Source: JAKZRT01 sp965247915
GTDB lineage: Bacteria; Pseudomonadota; Alphaproteobacteria; Rhodobacterales; Rhodobacteraceae
NCBI GenBank assembly: GCA_965247915.1
Contig: OZ252048.1
Coordinates: 2,852,001 to 2,916,000 of the forward strand
Reading direction: 5' to 3'
Length of the DNA stretch: 64,000 nucleotides
Shown here in pieces: positions 8,228-19,600 of the stretch; within the stretch, counting starts at the first letter, position 1; each line of letters starts with the position of its first letter. The notes under the pieces were generated by a model. That model saw only the letters and a program-made list of their open reading frames with translations, did no database searches and had not been told where the DNA came from. The translations under genes and the position numbers were made by a program.

Positions 8228-9459
8228 GGGCTTCTCCCTTTGCTTCCGGTCACACCAGATGTTGATCGGCCTTCTACGTTTCAGGCACGGTTCCTGGACC
8301 GTGCCGGGCGATGTGCGGGAGCTTTTGGACTTGGGGAAGTTGGTTTCGAGTGCTGTCGGGCAGGCTGGAGGGCCGGCACTCGGCCCTGATTGAGGTGGAT
8401 CGGAGGGCGGGCGGTGGCTGGCGCCCGGCCTGCCGGGATCAGCCGCGTTGTCCGACGATGTCGCGGTAGTCGGCGGGTCGGAGGCGCGTGCCGATGCCGA
8501 GCAGGGTGTCGAAGGCCGTTGCGGTGTGGCGGCGGCGGTTCCAGCGGAACACGAACTCGTCGAGATAGCGGCGCAGATGGGCGCGGCGCAGGCCATGGAA
8601 GGTTCCGAGCGCCCAGCGCTTCAGGTTCGAGAACACACGATGGATCCACGTCAGCACGAGATTGGCGAGCGTTGCACCGACGACCTTGGGCTGGTGGTCG
8701 TGGTCGGGCAGGCCGCAATAACCGCTCCAGCCATCGGTGATTACCCGCGCGCCCGGCGCCGAGGTCCCGGCAACGAAGGCATGAAGGCTGCGCGCGGAGA
8801 AATCCCCGATCGGCGCCAGCCGGATGCGACGTGGCTCGCCCTCGGGCGATAGCTCGACCGCGCCGGCAATGCGCATCTTGCCTTGCGGGCTGCGACCTTG
8901 CCCGCCTGCGGTCGGGTCTTTTACGGTGCGGAACGGTAGGGTGGCCTCATCGATCTCGACCAGGTCCTCAAGCAGGCTGCGATCCGGATCGACCATGGCA
9001 CGGCGCAGCTTGTGCAGCAGGAGCCAGGCACTCTTGTAACTGCCGAGCCCGAGCTGGGCCTGGAGTTGCAGGGCGGAGATACCGTTCGAGTGGCTGGTCA
9101 CGATGTGAACGGCCATGAACCAGGTCTTCAGGGGCAAGTGGCTGCGGTGCATGATCGTGCCTGCGGTCACCGAAGTCTCCTTCCCGCAGGCCGCACATTC
9201 CCAGCTCGCCCGGCGACGCTTCAGTCCCCAGCCCCTGGCATGGCCGCAGGCGGGGCAGACGAAGCCGTCGGGCCAGCGCTTGGCTGCGAGATGCCGGGCG
9301 CAGGAGGCTTCATCGGGAAAGCGCGCCTCGAAGGCGGCGCGGGACATCGGGCGGTCGTATTTCCAGCGGCTGGGCATGACAGAACATTAGGCGAACATCC
9401 TGCCGATGGCAACCGCAAACCCAACATGTCGTCAAACCGGGTTCAGAGGGATAAGCCTC
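8228..9459 (-). mobile_element. IS1595-family insertion sequence, complete, with 8-bp target duplication
   Basis: It is bounded by imperfect inverted repeats: GGCTTCTCCC at the left (8229) and GGCTTATCCC read inward from the right (9457), about 26 of the first 36 positions matching, both ending in ATGTTG. CGTGAAAA occurs directly before the left end (8220-8227) and directly after the right end (9461-9468), an 8-bp duplication as expected for IS1595. It inserted just after the istB stop of the IS21 remnant. Confidence 0.85.
8439..9377 (-). CDS. IS1595-family (ISXO2-like) transposase
   Basis: A 312-residue transposase. The N-terminal third carries a zinc-ribbon with two CxxC pairs (CPACGHARG and CAACGKE) as in ISXO2-like proteins. 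The catalytic region shows VEIDEA (first D), TDGWSGY (second acidic) and a later N/H-rich segment before the RWN...R end (FVFRWNRRR). It lies inside matched inverted repeats with a target duplication, so it is probably an intact, recently active element. Two methionines ten residues apart are possible starts. Confidence 0.92.
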   Translation of the reverse strand: MPSRWKYDRPMSRAAFEARFPDEASCARHLAAKRWPDGFVCPACGHARGWGLKRRRASWECAACGKETSVTAGTIMHRSHLPLKTWFMAVHIVTSHSNGISALQLQAQLGLGSYKSAWLLLHKLRRAMVDPDRSLLEDLVEIDEATLPFRTVKDPTAGGQGRSPQGKMRIAGAVELSPEGEPRRIRLAPIGDFSARSLHAFVAGTSAPGARVITDGWSGYCGLPDHDHQPKVVGATLANLVLTWIHRVFSNLKRWALGTFHGLRRAHLRRYLDEFVFRWNRRRHTATAFDTLLGIGTRLRPADYRDIVGQRG

Positions 9460-9620
9460 TCGTGAAAATACCAAAACTGCGAAAAGGTTGGCCTGCGGCC
9501 AACGCACCCTGGCACGCATCAGCTATTTGGAAAGCACACGCACCAGGGTGCGCACCTAAATCAAACCAGGTGTCCAGTTTTGCACCGGGACATTGACCCT
9601 TTTTACTCCGGGATTGACAG

Positions 9621-10781
9621 TTGAATATCACGGTTGAGGGCAAGCGCGATTTTGGTGGTTGGGAAGAATTCAAGCAAGGTGTCACCCTTGCAGCCGAGGC
9701 CGGAACCGCCCCCAATATAGTTGTCACCAGCCACCTTGATATCGCACCATGGAGCCAAGCTGGCTACATCGTGCCGGTTGAGGACTATTTGGATTTTGAT
9801 ACTTGGCCACTTAATGACATCTATCCAAATCTGCTGGAAATCGCGGCCTATAACAGCGTGCAGTGGGGCGTTCCGCAGGACGCCGAAAGCCGACCTTTCT
9901 TTTTCTGGAAAGATACAATGCGCGGCATTGGGTATTCGGACGAAGACATTGCTGCCTTGCCGGGTAATGTCGCATCTGGTGCGTATACATTGCAAGACGT
10001 GCTGGCGGACGCAAAAAAAGCCGTAGATATGGGGCTGGTCGCTGAGGGGTATGGGTTTTATCCACGAACATCGAACGGACCGGATTGGGGCCAGTTCTAT
10101 CAGGCATTCGGCGGCGTCCTGCAGGATCCGGAAACTGGCAAACTTGTTTTGGACAAATCGGCAATGCAGGGTTTTTACCAGTTCTTCGCTGACGCCGTTG
10201 CAGCGGGCGTGACCCGCAAGAACCACATCGGCACGGACTTTGGCCAGTGGTACAGTGAAGTCGCAAATGGCAAGGCCGCGTTATGGCATGGCGGTACCTG
10301 GCACTATGCACGCTACACGGGCAAAGAAGGTAACACTGATTTCTTTGGAACGATCGAGTTTTCACTGATCCCGGCGGGTGATGCAAATGGGCGTCCAAAC
10401 ACGATCACCCATCCATTGGTCTATCTTGTAACCAACCAGGCCGATGACCAGGACGAAGAGATTGCCGCACAGCTGATCAAGATTGCATCTGAGCCAAGGT
10501 TGAATTCGCTTCATGCCATCAAGTCGGCGCATCTTGGCATTACCGCGCAGCAGTCAAATATTGAGCTCTATGCCAATGACAGATGGGCATCCGAAGCAAC
10601 TGAACGCTTGCTTGGAAGTGCCAACGCCCAGCCAAACCACTTGCAATACGGTGTTTATTCCGAAGCAATGTGGGCGGGACTAGAGGTCTCCTGGACCGGC
10701 ATTAAGACCCCGGCAGAAGCTGTTGCAGAACTGGAAGCAGAACTAACCGCCAAACTGGGCGATGATCTGATCCTCCGCTAA
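9621..10781 (+). pseudogene. ABC sugar transporter substrate-binding protein, N-terminus lost
   Basis: About 386 residues of a CUT1-type periplasmic solute-binding protein. Family-like segments include GGWEEFKQGV, the central GQWYSEVANGKAALWHGGTW and the ending AVAELEAELTAKLG. The frame is open right up to the IS21 right end with no signal peptide or ribosome site, so the first roughly 40-60 residues were removed. The codons after the junction are otherwise uninterrupted, so the loss is probably recent. A permease start follows after a hairpin, the usual order in sugar ABC operons. The sugar is not identifiable. Confidence 0.8.
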
Positions 10782-10788
10782 GCATCTT

Positions 10789-10817
10789 GGCGGGGGCATT
10801 TGCCCCCGCCCGTTTTT
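10789..10817 (+). terminator. Hairpin with T-run between binding protein and permease
   Basis: GGCGGGGGCA and TGCCCCCGCC form a perfect 10-bp stem with a two-base loop, followed by CGTTTTT. Such hairpins after binding-protein genes in ABC operons reduce expression of the following permease, so it may be an attenuator rather than a full stop. Confidence 0.75.
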
Positions 10818-10832
10818 CGCAAAAGGTGTGCT

Positions 10833-10950
10833 ATGCGACACATTAACTCCCTCGGATTTGCATTTCTTACGCCGGCGTTGATCATTGTCGTGTTGTTTTT
10901 TCTGGCGCCTGTCGTCCTGACAATATTTTTCGCATTTTCAAATATGTCTA
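10833..10950 (+). pseudogene. ABC sugar permease, N-terminal stub
   Basis: It starts MRHINSLGFAFLTPALIIVV and continues through one hydrophobic helix (LFFLAPVVLTIFFAFSNMST), the normal first membrane segment of CUT1 permeases (MalF-like). At about 10948 the sequence changes to DNA encoding an outer-membrane barrel tail in another frame, so the permease is cut after some 39 residues. It follows the sugar-binding protein gene and was its operon partner. No product can be functional. Confidence 0.75.
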
Positions 10951-11073
10951 CTCGGCTTTGGCGGAACCTACCGTCAGGGCGATTTCGCGCTATCGGGCGC
11001 CGCACAGGCGAATGGCGTCGATTCGGGGAACACTGAGTACAGCGTCCGACTCAATCTCCAGATAGCATTCTAG
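10951..11073 (+). pseudogene. Outer-membrane barrel (autotransporter/adhesin) C-terminal tail
   Basis: A 40-codon open stretch reads LGFGGTYRQGDFALSGAAQA, then NGVDSGNTEYSVRLNLQIAF and TAG. Alternating hydrophobic residues and a terminal phenylalanine are the signature of the last strands of an outer-membrane barrel recognised by the BAM complex. It is fused directly to the permease stub in a different frame, so it marks a deletion or recombination end point. It differs from the barrel tails of the three large adhesins to the right. Confidence 0.6.
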
Positions 11074-11103
11074 ACTGAACCGTACCGGGTTTCCCGGAGC
11101 GGT

Positions 11104-11240
11104 TCACTCGGCCAGCTCATACAGGCACTGGGCGAAATCGTGAGCCGTTTTGCGCTCGGTCACCTTCACGTGCCGCCACGGCTGATGGGCGTCGAGGAAC
11201 ACAAAAAGGTTCGCGGACGGGAGGCCGAGGCCGTGCTCTA
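11104..11240 (-). pseudogene. IS630-family transposase fragment
   Basis: The minus-strand translation contains SANLFVFLDAHQPWRHVKVT followed by ERKTAHDFAQCLYELAE, which matches the central part of IS630-family transposases just after the first catalytic aspartate. The fragment is only about 45 codons, with no inverted repeats or start. The rest of the stretch between 11074 and 11339 holds nothing else I can identify. Confidence 0.6.
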
Positions 11241-11339
11241 TGCTGGAGGCTGACACGGGACGAAGTCGGCATTCGGTTGAAGAGCGAGGACGGCGCATCG
11301 GAAGGTGCCGCGCCGCGCGACCGGCTTCGGCCTTGGGCC

Positions 11340-13351
11340 CTACCAGCTTACCTGTAGGCGCAGCATCACGCCGTGCTCCGCGGCGTCGTCGTTGGCCGGC
11401 TCGCGCCGCGCGCCCTCGAAGCTCAGGTCGAACGCAGGCGCGATCTCGAAGCGAATACCGATCCGGTAACGTCGCGACCCTTCGCCCGCCAGCGAGAACC
11501 CGCCATAGGGCGTCAGCAGCCCGCGTCCGCCGAACGCGCCGAAGCCATAGCCGAGCTCGCTGTCCAGCCGCATCTGCGGGACGTTGTCATTGGCCGCCCC
11601 ATCGTCGGTCGCCAGTTTGGCGACGTCCTGATCCCACAGCCGATCCACCCCGCTCGATATCTCGCCCCAGGTCGGGAAGAGGCTGAACGACAGTCCCCGC
11701 CCGCCGGCGCCCGGGTCGAGCCGGACCGAGCCGCCGAGGCCCCATTCCCGGTAATCGCTCTGCCCCGCCAGCACCCGACCGTTGACCTCGATCGTCAGGC
11801 CCGCGGCCGGATCCCGATAACGCAAGCTTCCGCCGATCTCGATGCCGGTGCCGGTGATCCCGTCGCCCCCGTCATGGCGCAGACCCAGCTCCAGGGACGG
11901 CGTCAGGGAGGAGCCCGAGGCCAGCGCCTGCTCGTGGCTGCCCTCCAGCGCCAGCCGCAGGCGGTTGGCGTTCACTGTCTGCTTGTCGATCAGGTCATCG
12001 TCGCCCTCGACCTCGACTTGCGCAACCGACGCCTCGCCCTTGAGCATGAGCGTCGTCCTGCCGCCCTCGATCAGCGACCCGCTCGCGCCCATTGCTGCGG
12101 TCTTCAAGCTGGTATCGCTCGTCTGCCGGCCGGCCTGCTCGTCGTCGATCCCGATCTCGCCCTGGCCGTAGCCCAGCGTCGCCCAGAGACCGAGACCCTG
12201 CGGTGAGGTCCAGCCGAGATAGGGATGCACGCTGGTCATGCGGCTCTTATAGTCGCCGCTCACCGGCACCGGCCCGGTCGCGGCGGTATAGTCGAATTCA
12301 CCGACTGAGCGCGACAGCGCGAGCCCGGTCAGGAGATCGTCGCGCAGACAACCATCGATGCCGATCTGGCCGGTCAGCACCGTGCCGTCCCAGGCAAGGG
12401 CGGACTCCGTGCTTTCGAGCGTGTGCCGCTCGCCACGGCCCCACACCACAGGCCCGCCACCCGTTCTGTCGCCGCTCGCCGTCGCGAGCGGCAGCCGGAA
12501 GGACGAGCCCGCCAGTACATCGTCGAGGGTGAGCGTGCCGTCCTCGAGGGCCTGGGCCTTGGCGTGCAGCGCACCATGGATCCTCGATCCCCCGGCCAGC
12601 GTGTAGGCGGCCGCCTGTTTGCCGCACGCCTCGTCCATGCGCGCACCGATCGCCCGGTTGGTGACATCGGCGATGGTCAGCGCGTGTTTGGAGAGGATCT
12701 CGGCGTTGAGTCGCCCGAAGCGCGCCAAAAGCCCCGGCGTGGCGGTCACGGTGGATGACGCGCTGATGATATCGGAGCCGCTCACGGCGCCGCTTACCCC
12801 CAGCACCGTGAAGGTGTATTCGGTGCCGTTGGTCAACCCGGTAATGGCAGCGGTCGTCTTCGACCCCGATCCGGACTGGACGAACTGGGTCACAGGCGTC
12901 GCGCCACCCTGGATTTGGACCGAATAATGGTTGATCTCGGGGTTCCTGTCCCACTGTAGCGCAACCTGGCTGTCGCCCGGGGTCGCCGCCAAATTGGGCG
13001 GCGCGGGCCACAGTGCTATGGCGGTCGTTTCGGCTGCGTCGCTGACACGAAAGTCGTTCGCCGAACGCAGCTGGAAGGTGTACAGGGTGCCAAATGTCAG
13101 GCCGGTGATGACGTAACTGGTGGTGCTCGCGTTGCTACCGGGGATTGTGGTCCAATCCGGGTTCCACGTTACGCCGTCGTCGTCGGAGACGCGGTATTGG
13201 TAGTATTCGAGCCCAGCAAGATCGGCGGGGGGCTCCACCTCAGCGTTACCGCGGCCCCTTCAGCCGCGTCCGCCGACGCCGGAAAACCGAGCAGCAGCAC
13301 GGCGGCGGCGAGGACTGCGCCGATGATTGCCAGCCGTGGAAAAAGTCTCAC
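11340..13351 (-). CDS. FN3-autotransporter surface protein, frameshifted near its start
   Basis: The start is GTG at 13351 with AGGGGGA upstream, giving a signal peptide (RLAIIGAVLAAAVLLLGF then PASADA). After about 40 residues the frame breaks: AVTLRWSPP continues out of frame, while the true continuation DLAGLEYYQYRVSDDDG lies one frame over. The switch falls at a G6 tract (plus strand 13227-13232); one extra base restores a single frame of about 670 residues. Downstream are two fibronectin type III domains (strands such as SYVITGLTFGTLYTFQLRS), a linker (RFGRLNAEILSKHALTIADV) and a roughly 280-residue barrel ending MLRLQVSW, as in type V autotransporters. It is either a pseudogene or a phase-variable OFF state. 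It is the shortest of three paralogues here. Confidence 0.75.
13227..13232 (-). repeat. G6 (C6 on coding strand) tract at the adhesin frame break
   Basis: The coding-strand run of six C lies exactly where the signal-peptide frame and the FN3 frame separate. Seven bases here would join them. A short homopolymer in the 5' part of a surface-protein gene is a classic slippage site, but six bases is on the short side. Confidence 0.55.
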
Positions 13352-13432
13352 GGAAACTGTCCCCCTGCACGCGCCCGTTCGATACAACACCGGGCTACTG
13401 GCGCTTTCGGTGTCTATAATGTCGTTATTCAT

Positions 13433-13636
13433 GCTCGTCTGCTTGTGGTCAAGCTCTACTCTTCGCCGGCCGCGGACCTCGCCAGTGGTCCCCGGTCCGT
13501 GATCATCATACAGGGAGCACCCTTTCGACAACCCGTCGGACCGCCGCTCCTCGTGTCGTACCACCCGGGTCCGGCAATGGGGAGCATTTCGCCGGCCGCG
13601 GCAGCGTCCGCCGCGCGACCGGTTTCCGCCTCGGCC
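13433..13636 (-). promoter_or_regulatory. Upstream region of the short adhesin; no gene seen
   Basis: This spacer separates the short adhesin from the repeat adhesin. Parts of it (GGGAGCA, GTCCGGCAATGGGGAG-type stretches, CTCGCCAGTGG) resemble the region upstream of the FN3 giant at 32372-32590, so the two genes probably share an ancestral promoter region. No promoter boxes can be assigned with confidence. Confidence 0.4.
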
Positions 13637-16600
13637 CTACCAGCTTGCCTGCATGCGCAGCATCACGCCGTGCTCCGCGGCGTCGTCGTTGGCCGGCTCG
13701 CGCCGCGCGCCCTCGAAGCTCAGGTCGAACGCAGGCGCGATCTCGAAGCGAATACCGATCCGGTAACGTCGCGACCCTTCGCCGGCCAGCGAGAACCCGC
13801 CATAGGGCGTCAGCAGCCCGTGCCCGCCGAGTGTGCTGAAGCCATAGCCAAGCTCGCTGTCCAGCCGCATCTGCGGGACGTTGTCATTGGCCGCCCCATC
13901 GTCGGTCGCCAGTTCTGCGACGTCCTGATCCCACAACCGCGCAGTCCCGCTCGTCGCATCGCCGTAAACCAGCGCCATGCTCAACGACAGGCCGTGGCCG
14001 CTGGGGCCGGGATCAACCCGGACCAGTCCGCCAACGCCCCATTCCTCGTATTCGTCCTCATGCGCAAGCAGAACCCGGCCGTGGCCTTCCAGCGTCACCC
14101 CGTTCGATGGGTCGAAGTAACGCAAGCTGCCGCCAAGCTCATACCCGTTCCCGGTCACTCCGTCGCCACCGTCATGGCGAACGCCAACTTCCAGCGCCGG
14201 CGTCAGCGATGCGCCCGAGGCCAGCTCATGCGCATGGCTGCCCTCCAGCGACAGCCGAAGCCGCTGGATATCCGTGGTCAGCGGGTTGATCTGCAGGCCG
14301 TTGCCCTCCAGCTCGATCCGCGACAGCGCGCCCTCGCCCTTGAGCTTCAGCGTTGTCGTGCCGCCCGCGATCAGACCATCGTCGGAGAGCAGCGTGCCGC
14401 TCGCGCCCGCCGCCACCATCTTCAGCGTCGTATCGCTCGACTGCGGCGCCAGCAGATCGTCGTCGATCTCCACCTCGCCCTGGCCGTAGCCGACCGTCGC
14501 CCACATCCCGAGACCCTGCGGTGAGGTCCAGCCGAGATAGGGATGCACGCTGGTCATGCGGCTCTTATAGTCGCCGCTCACCGTCAAGCCGCCTCCCTGC
14601 GCCGTCGAGGTCCGGTCGGTATAGTCGAACGATCCCCGGGACCACGATACCGACATCCCGGCCAGAACCTTCTCGTTCAGCCGTGTGTCCGCGCCCAGAT
14701 GAGCGGTCACTATATTGCCTTCCCATTCCACCAGGCTGTCCGGACGGCCCTTAAGGCTGGTGTAATCGCCGCTGCCCCAGATCGCCAGGCCGCCGAGACC
14801 GCCCGGCACATTGTTCCCGTCTTCGGCGGCATGGAGCGGTAGCACGAAGGAGCGGCCATCCAGCAGCGCCTTCAGGTCGAACGTGCCTTGCTCAAGCGAG
14901 CGCTCGTTGGCCTTAAGCAAGCGATAAATAGAGGACTGATCGGCCAGGTTGACCGCGCCTGCAGGCGGCACGCCGGACGCCACCGCATCGATGCGCCCGG
15001 TGATCGCTGTCAGCGTGCTCGCCACCATCGCCTGCGCCACCCGAGGCACGATCTCCTCGTTCACCCGGCCGATCCGCGCCGTCGCCGCGTCCTCCGCGTT
15101 GTCGAGGATTGTCCCCGTCGCCGGCGAATTCGAGGCAAGCGACACGGGTACCGTACTGGTCACATTCGAGAGCCGCACCACGAAGGTCTCTGTCCCCTCG
15201 GCCACGGCGTCGCGAATCGTCTGAACCTCAACGGTCTGTACGAACGAGCTGGCGGTCTGCTCGAAAATCAGCGTGCCCGACCCGTGCGTGTAGTCGTCCG
15301 GTGTCTTCGCGGTGCCGTCTTCCGTCGACCAGTCCACTGTCACGTTGCTCGCGACGGCACCCGACAGCTTTACCGTGAAACGCGCCGTGCCGCCTTCATC
15401 TATCACCCTGTCCGACACGGACAAATTTCGCGCATCCTCGTCGTCGGTCAGCGTCAGGGTCTGATCGGAAGGCGCCGTGACCCCCTGGGTGTTGGCCGCC
15501 GTCGCCGACACCGTCACCGTCTTGTCCGGCGCGTCGACGCTGTTGTCGACCCCGGTGATGGTCACCACGCCGGTGCTCGTCGTGGCGCCGGCCGCGATCG
15601 TCAGCGTGGTGTTGGTGCTCAGCGCGAAGTCGCCGGCCACCGCCGGGGAGACCGCCGTCGCCGACACCGTCACCGTGGTCGCCTGGCTCGACGCCCCGCT
15701 CAGCGTCGCCGTCACCGTGCTGACCCCGCCGTTCTCGCTCACCGAGGCCGGGCTCAGCGCCAGCGTCACGCTCGGCGTCGCCTCGTCGTCGGTCAGCGTC
15801 AGGGTCTGATCGGAAGGCGCCGTGACCCCCTGGGTGTTGGCCGCCGTCGCCGACACCGTCACCGTCTTGTCCGGCGCGTCGACGCTGTTGTCGACCCCGG
15901 TGATGGTCACCACGCCGGTGCTCGTCGTGGCGTTGGCCGCGATCGTCAGCGTGGTGTTGGTGCTCAGCGCGAAGTCGCCGGCCACCGCCGGGGAGACCGC
16001 CGTCGCCGACACCGTCACCGTGGTCGCCTGGCTCGACGCCCCGCTCAGCGTCGCCGTCACCGTGCTGACCCCGCCGTTCTCGCTCACCGAGGCCGGGCTC
16101 AGCGCCAGCGTCACGCTCGGCGTCGCCTCGTCGTCGGTCAGCGTCAGGGTCTGATTGGAAGGCGCCGTGACCCCCTGGGTGTTGGCCGCCGTCGCCGACA
16201 CCGTCACCGTCTTGTCCGGCGCGTCGACGCTGTTGTCGACCCCGGTGATGGTCACCACGCCGGTGCTCGTCGTGGCGCCGGCCGCGATCGTCAGCGTGGT
16301 GTTGGTGCTCAGCGCAAAGTCGCCGGCCACCGCCGGGGAGACCGCCGTCGCCGACACCGTCACCGTGGTCGCCTGGCTCGACGCCCCGCTCAGCGTCGCC
16401 GTCACCGTGCTGACCCCGCCGTTCTCGCTCACCGAGGCCGGGCTCAGCGCCAGCGTCACGCTCGGCGTCGCCTCGTCGTCGGTCAGCGTCAGGGTCTGAT
16501 CGGAAGGCGCCGTGACCCCCTGGGTGTTGGCCGCCGTCGCCGACACCGTCACCGTCTTGTCCGGCGCGTCGACGCTGTTGTCGACCCCGGTGATGGTCAC

Positions 16601-19600
16601 CACGCCGGTGCTCGTCGTGGCGCCGGCCGCGAAGCTCAGCGTGGTGTTGGTGCTCAGCGCAAAGTCGCCGGCCACCGCCGGGGAGACCGCCGTCGCCGAC
16701 ACCGTCACCGTGGTCGCCTGGCTCGACGCCCCGCTCAGCGTCGCCGTCACCGTGCTGACCCCGCCGTTCTCGCTCACCGAGGCCGGGCTCAGCGCCAGCG
16801 TCACGCTCGGCGTCGCCTCGTCGTCGGTCAGCGTCAGGGTCTGATCGGAAGGCGCCGTGACCCCCTGGGTGTTGGCCGCCGTCGCCGACACCGTCACCGA
16901 CTTGTCCGGCGCGTCGACGCTGTTGTCGACCCCGGTGATGGTCACCACGCCGGTGCTCGTCGTGGCGTTGGCCGCGATCGTCAGCGTGGTGTTGGTGCTC
17001 AGCGCGAAGTCGCCGGCCACCGCCGGGGAGACCGCCGTCGCCGACACCGTCACCGTGGTCGCCTGGCTCGACGCCCCGCTCAGCGTCGCCGTCACCGTGC
17101 TGACCCCGCCGTTCTCGCTCACCGAGGCCGGGCTCAGCGCCAGCGTCACGCTCGGCGTCGCCTCGTCGTCGGTCAGCGTCAGGGTCTGATCGGAAGGCGC
17201 CGTGACCCCCTGGGTGTTGGCCGCCGTCGCCGACACCGTCACCGACTTGTCCGGCGCGTCGACGCTGTTGTCGACCCCGGTGATGGTCACCACGCCGGTG
17301 CTCGTCGTGGCGCCGGCCGCGATCGTCAGCGTGGTGTTGGTGCTCAGCGCGAAGTCGCCGGCCACCGCCGGCGCCACCGCCGTCGCCGACACCGTCACCG
17401 TGGTCGCCTGGCTCGACGCCCCGCTCAGCGTCGCCGTCACCGTGCTGACCCCGCCGTTCTCGCTCACCGAGGCCGGGCTCAGCGCCAGCGTCACGCTCGG
17501 CGTCGCCTCGTCGTCGGTCAGCGTCAGGGTCTGATCGGAAGGCGCCGTGACCCCCTGGGTGTTGGCCGCCGTCGCCGACACCGTCACCGTCTTGTCCGGC
17601 GCGTCGACGCTGTTGTCGACCCCGGTGATGGTCACCACGCCGGTGCTCGTCGTGGCGCCGGCCGCGAAGCTCAGCGTGGTGTTGGTGCTCAGCGCAGAGT
17701 CGCCGGCCACCGCCGGGGAGACCGCCGTCGCCGACACCGTCACCGTGGTCGCCTGGCTCGACGCCCCGCTCAGCGTCGCCGTCACCGTGCTGACCCCGCC
17801 GTTCTCGCTCACCGAGGCCGGGCTCAGCGCCAGCGTCACGCTCGGCGTCGCCTCGTCGTCGGTCAGCGTCAGGGTCTGATCGGAAGGCGCCGTGACCCCC
17901 TGGGTGTTGGCCGCCGTCGCCGACACCGTCACCGACTTGTCCGGCGCGTCGACGCTGTTGTCGACCCCGGTGATGGTCACCACGCCGGTGCTCGTCGTGG
18001 CGTTGGCCGCGATCGTCAGCGTGGTGTTGGTGCTCAGCGCGAAGTCGCCGGCCACCGCCGGGGAGACCGCCGTCGCCGACACCGTCACCGTGGTCGCCTG
18101 GCTCGACGCCCCGCTCAGCGTCGCCGTCACCGTGCTGACCCCGCCGTTCTCGCTCACCGAGGCCGGGCTCAGCGCCAGCGTCACGCTCGGCGTCGCCTCG
18201 TCGTCGGTCAGCGTCAGGGTCTGATCGGAAGGCGCCGTGACCCCCTGGGTGTTGGCCGCCGTCGCCGACACCGTCACCGACTTGTCCGGCGCGTCGACGC
18301 TGTTGTCGACCCCGGTGATGGTCACCACGCCGGTGCTCGTCGTGGCGCCGGCCGCGATCGTCAGCGTGGTGTTGGTGCTCAGCGCGAAGTCGCCGGCCAC
18401 CGCCGGCGCCACCGCCGTCGCCGACACCGTCACCGTGGTCGCCTGGCTCGACGCCCCGCTCAGCGTCGCCGTCACCGTGCTGACCCCGCCGTTCTCGCTC
18501 ACCGAGGCCGGGCTCAGCGCCAGCGTCACGCTCGGCGTCGCCTCGTCGTCGGTCAGCGTCAGGGTCTGATTGGAAGGCGCCGTGACCCCCTGGGTGTTGG
18601 CCGCCGTCGCCGACACCGTCACCGTCTTGTCCGGCGCGTCGACGCTGTTGTCGACCCCGGTGATGGTCACCACGCCGGTGCTCGTCGTGGCGCCGGCCGC
18701 GATCGTCAGCGTGGTGTTGGTGCTCAGCGCGAAGTCGCCGGCCACCGCCGGGGAGACCGCCGTCGCCGACACCGTCACCGTGGTCGCCTGGCTCGACGCC
18801 CCGCTCAGCGTCGCCGTCACCGTGCTGACCCCGCCGTTCTCGCTCACCGAGGCCGGGCTCAGCGCCAGCGTCACGCTCGGCGTCGCCTCGTCGTCGGTCA
18901 GCGTCAGGGTCTGATCGGAAGGCGCCGTGACCCCCTGGGTGTTGGCCGCCGTCGCCGACACCGTCACCGTCTTGTCCGGCGCGTCGACGCTGTTGTCGAC
19001 CCCGGTGATGGTCACCACGCCGGTGCTCGTCGTGGCGCCGGCCGCGATCGTCAGCGTGGTGTTGGTGCTCAGCGCAAAGTCGCCGGCCACCGCCGGGGAG
19101 ACCGCCGTCGCCGACACCGTCACCGTGGTCGCCTGGCTCGACGCCCCGCTCAGCGTCGCCGTCACCGTGCTGACCCCGCCGTTCTCGCTCACCGAGGCCG
19201 GGCTCAGCGCCAGCGTCACGCTCGGCGTCGCCTCGTCGTCGGTCAGCGTCAGGGTCTGATCGGAAGGCGCCGTGACCCCCTGGGTGTTGGCCGCCGTCGC
19301 CGACACCGTCACCGTCTTGTCCGGCGCGTCGACGCTGTTGTCGACCCCGGTGATGGTCACCACGCCGGTGCTCGTCGTGGCGCCGGCCGCGATCGTCAGC
19401 GTGGTGTTGGTGCTCAGCGCAAAGTCGCCGGCCACCGCCGGGGAGACCGCCGTCGCCGACACCGTCACCGTGGTCGCCTGGCTCGACGCCCCGCTCAGCG
19501 TCGCCGTCACCGTGCTGACCCCGCCGTTCTCGCTCACCGAGGCCGGGCTCAGCGCCAGCGTCACGCTCGGCGTCGCCTCGTCGTCGGTCAGCGTCAGGGT

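Larger units (their letters stand above)
7095..9619 (+). mobile_element. IS21-family element remnant, 5' part deleted and split by IS1595
   Basis: It contains the end of istA, all of istB, and a right end near CATTGACCC...GATTGACA. The istA amino terminus and left end are missing. An IS1595-family element sits 10 bases beyond the istB stop, and the IS21 3' tail resumes after it. The right end abuts a sugar-binding protein gene that has lost its own start. Confidence 0.75.
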
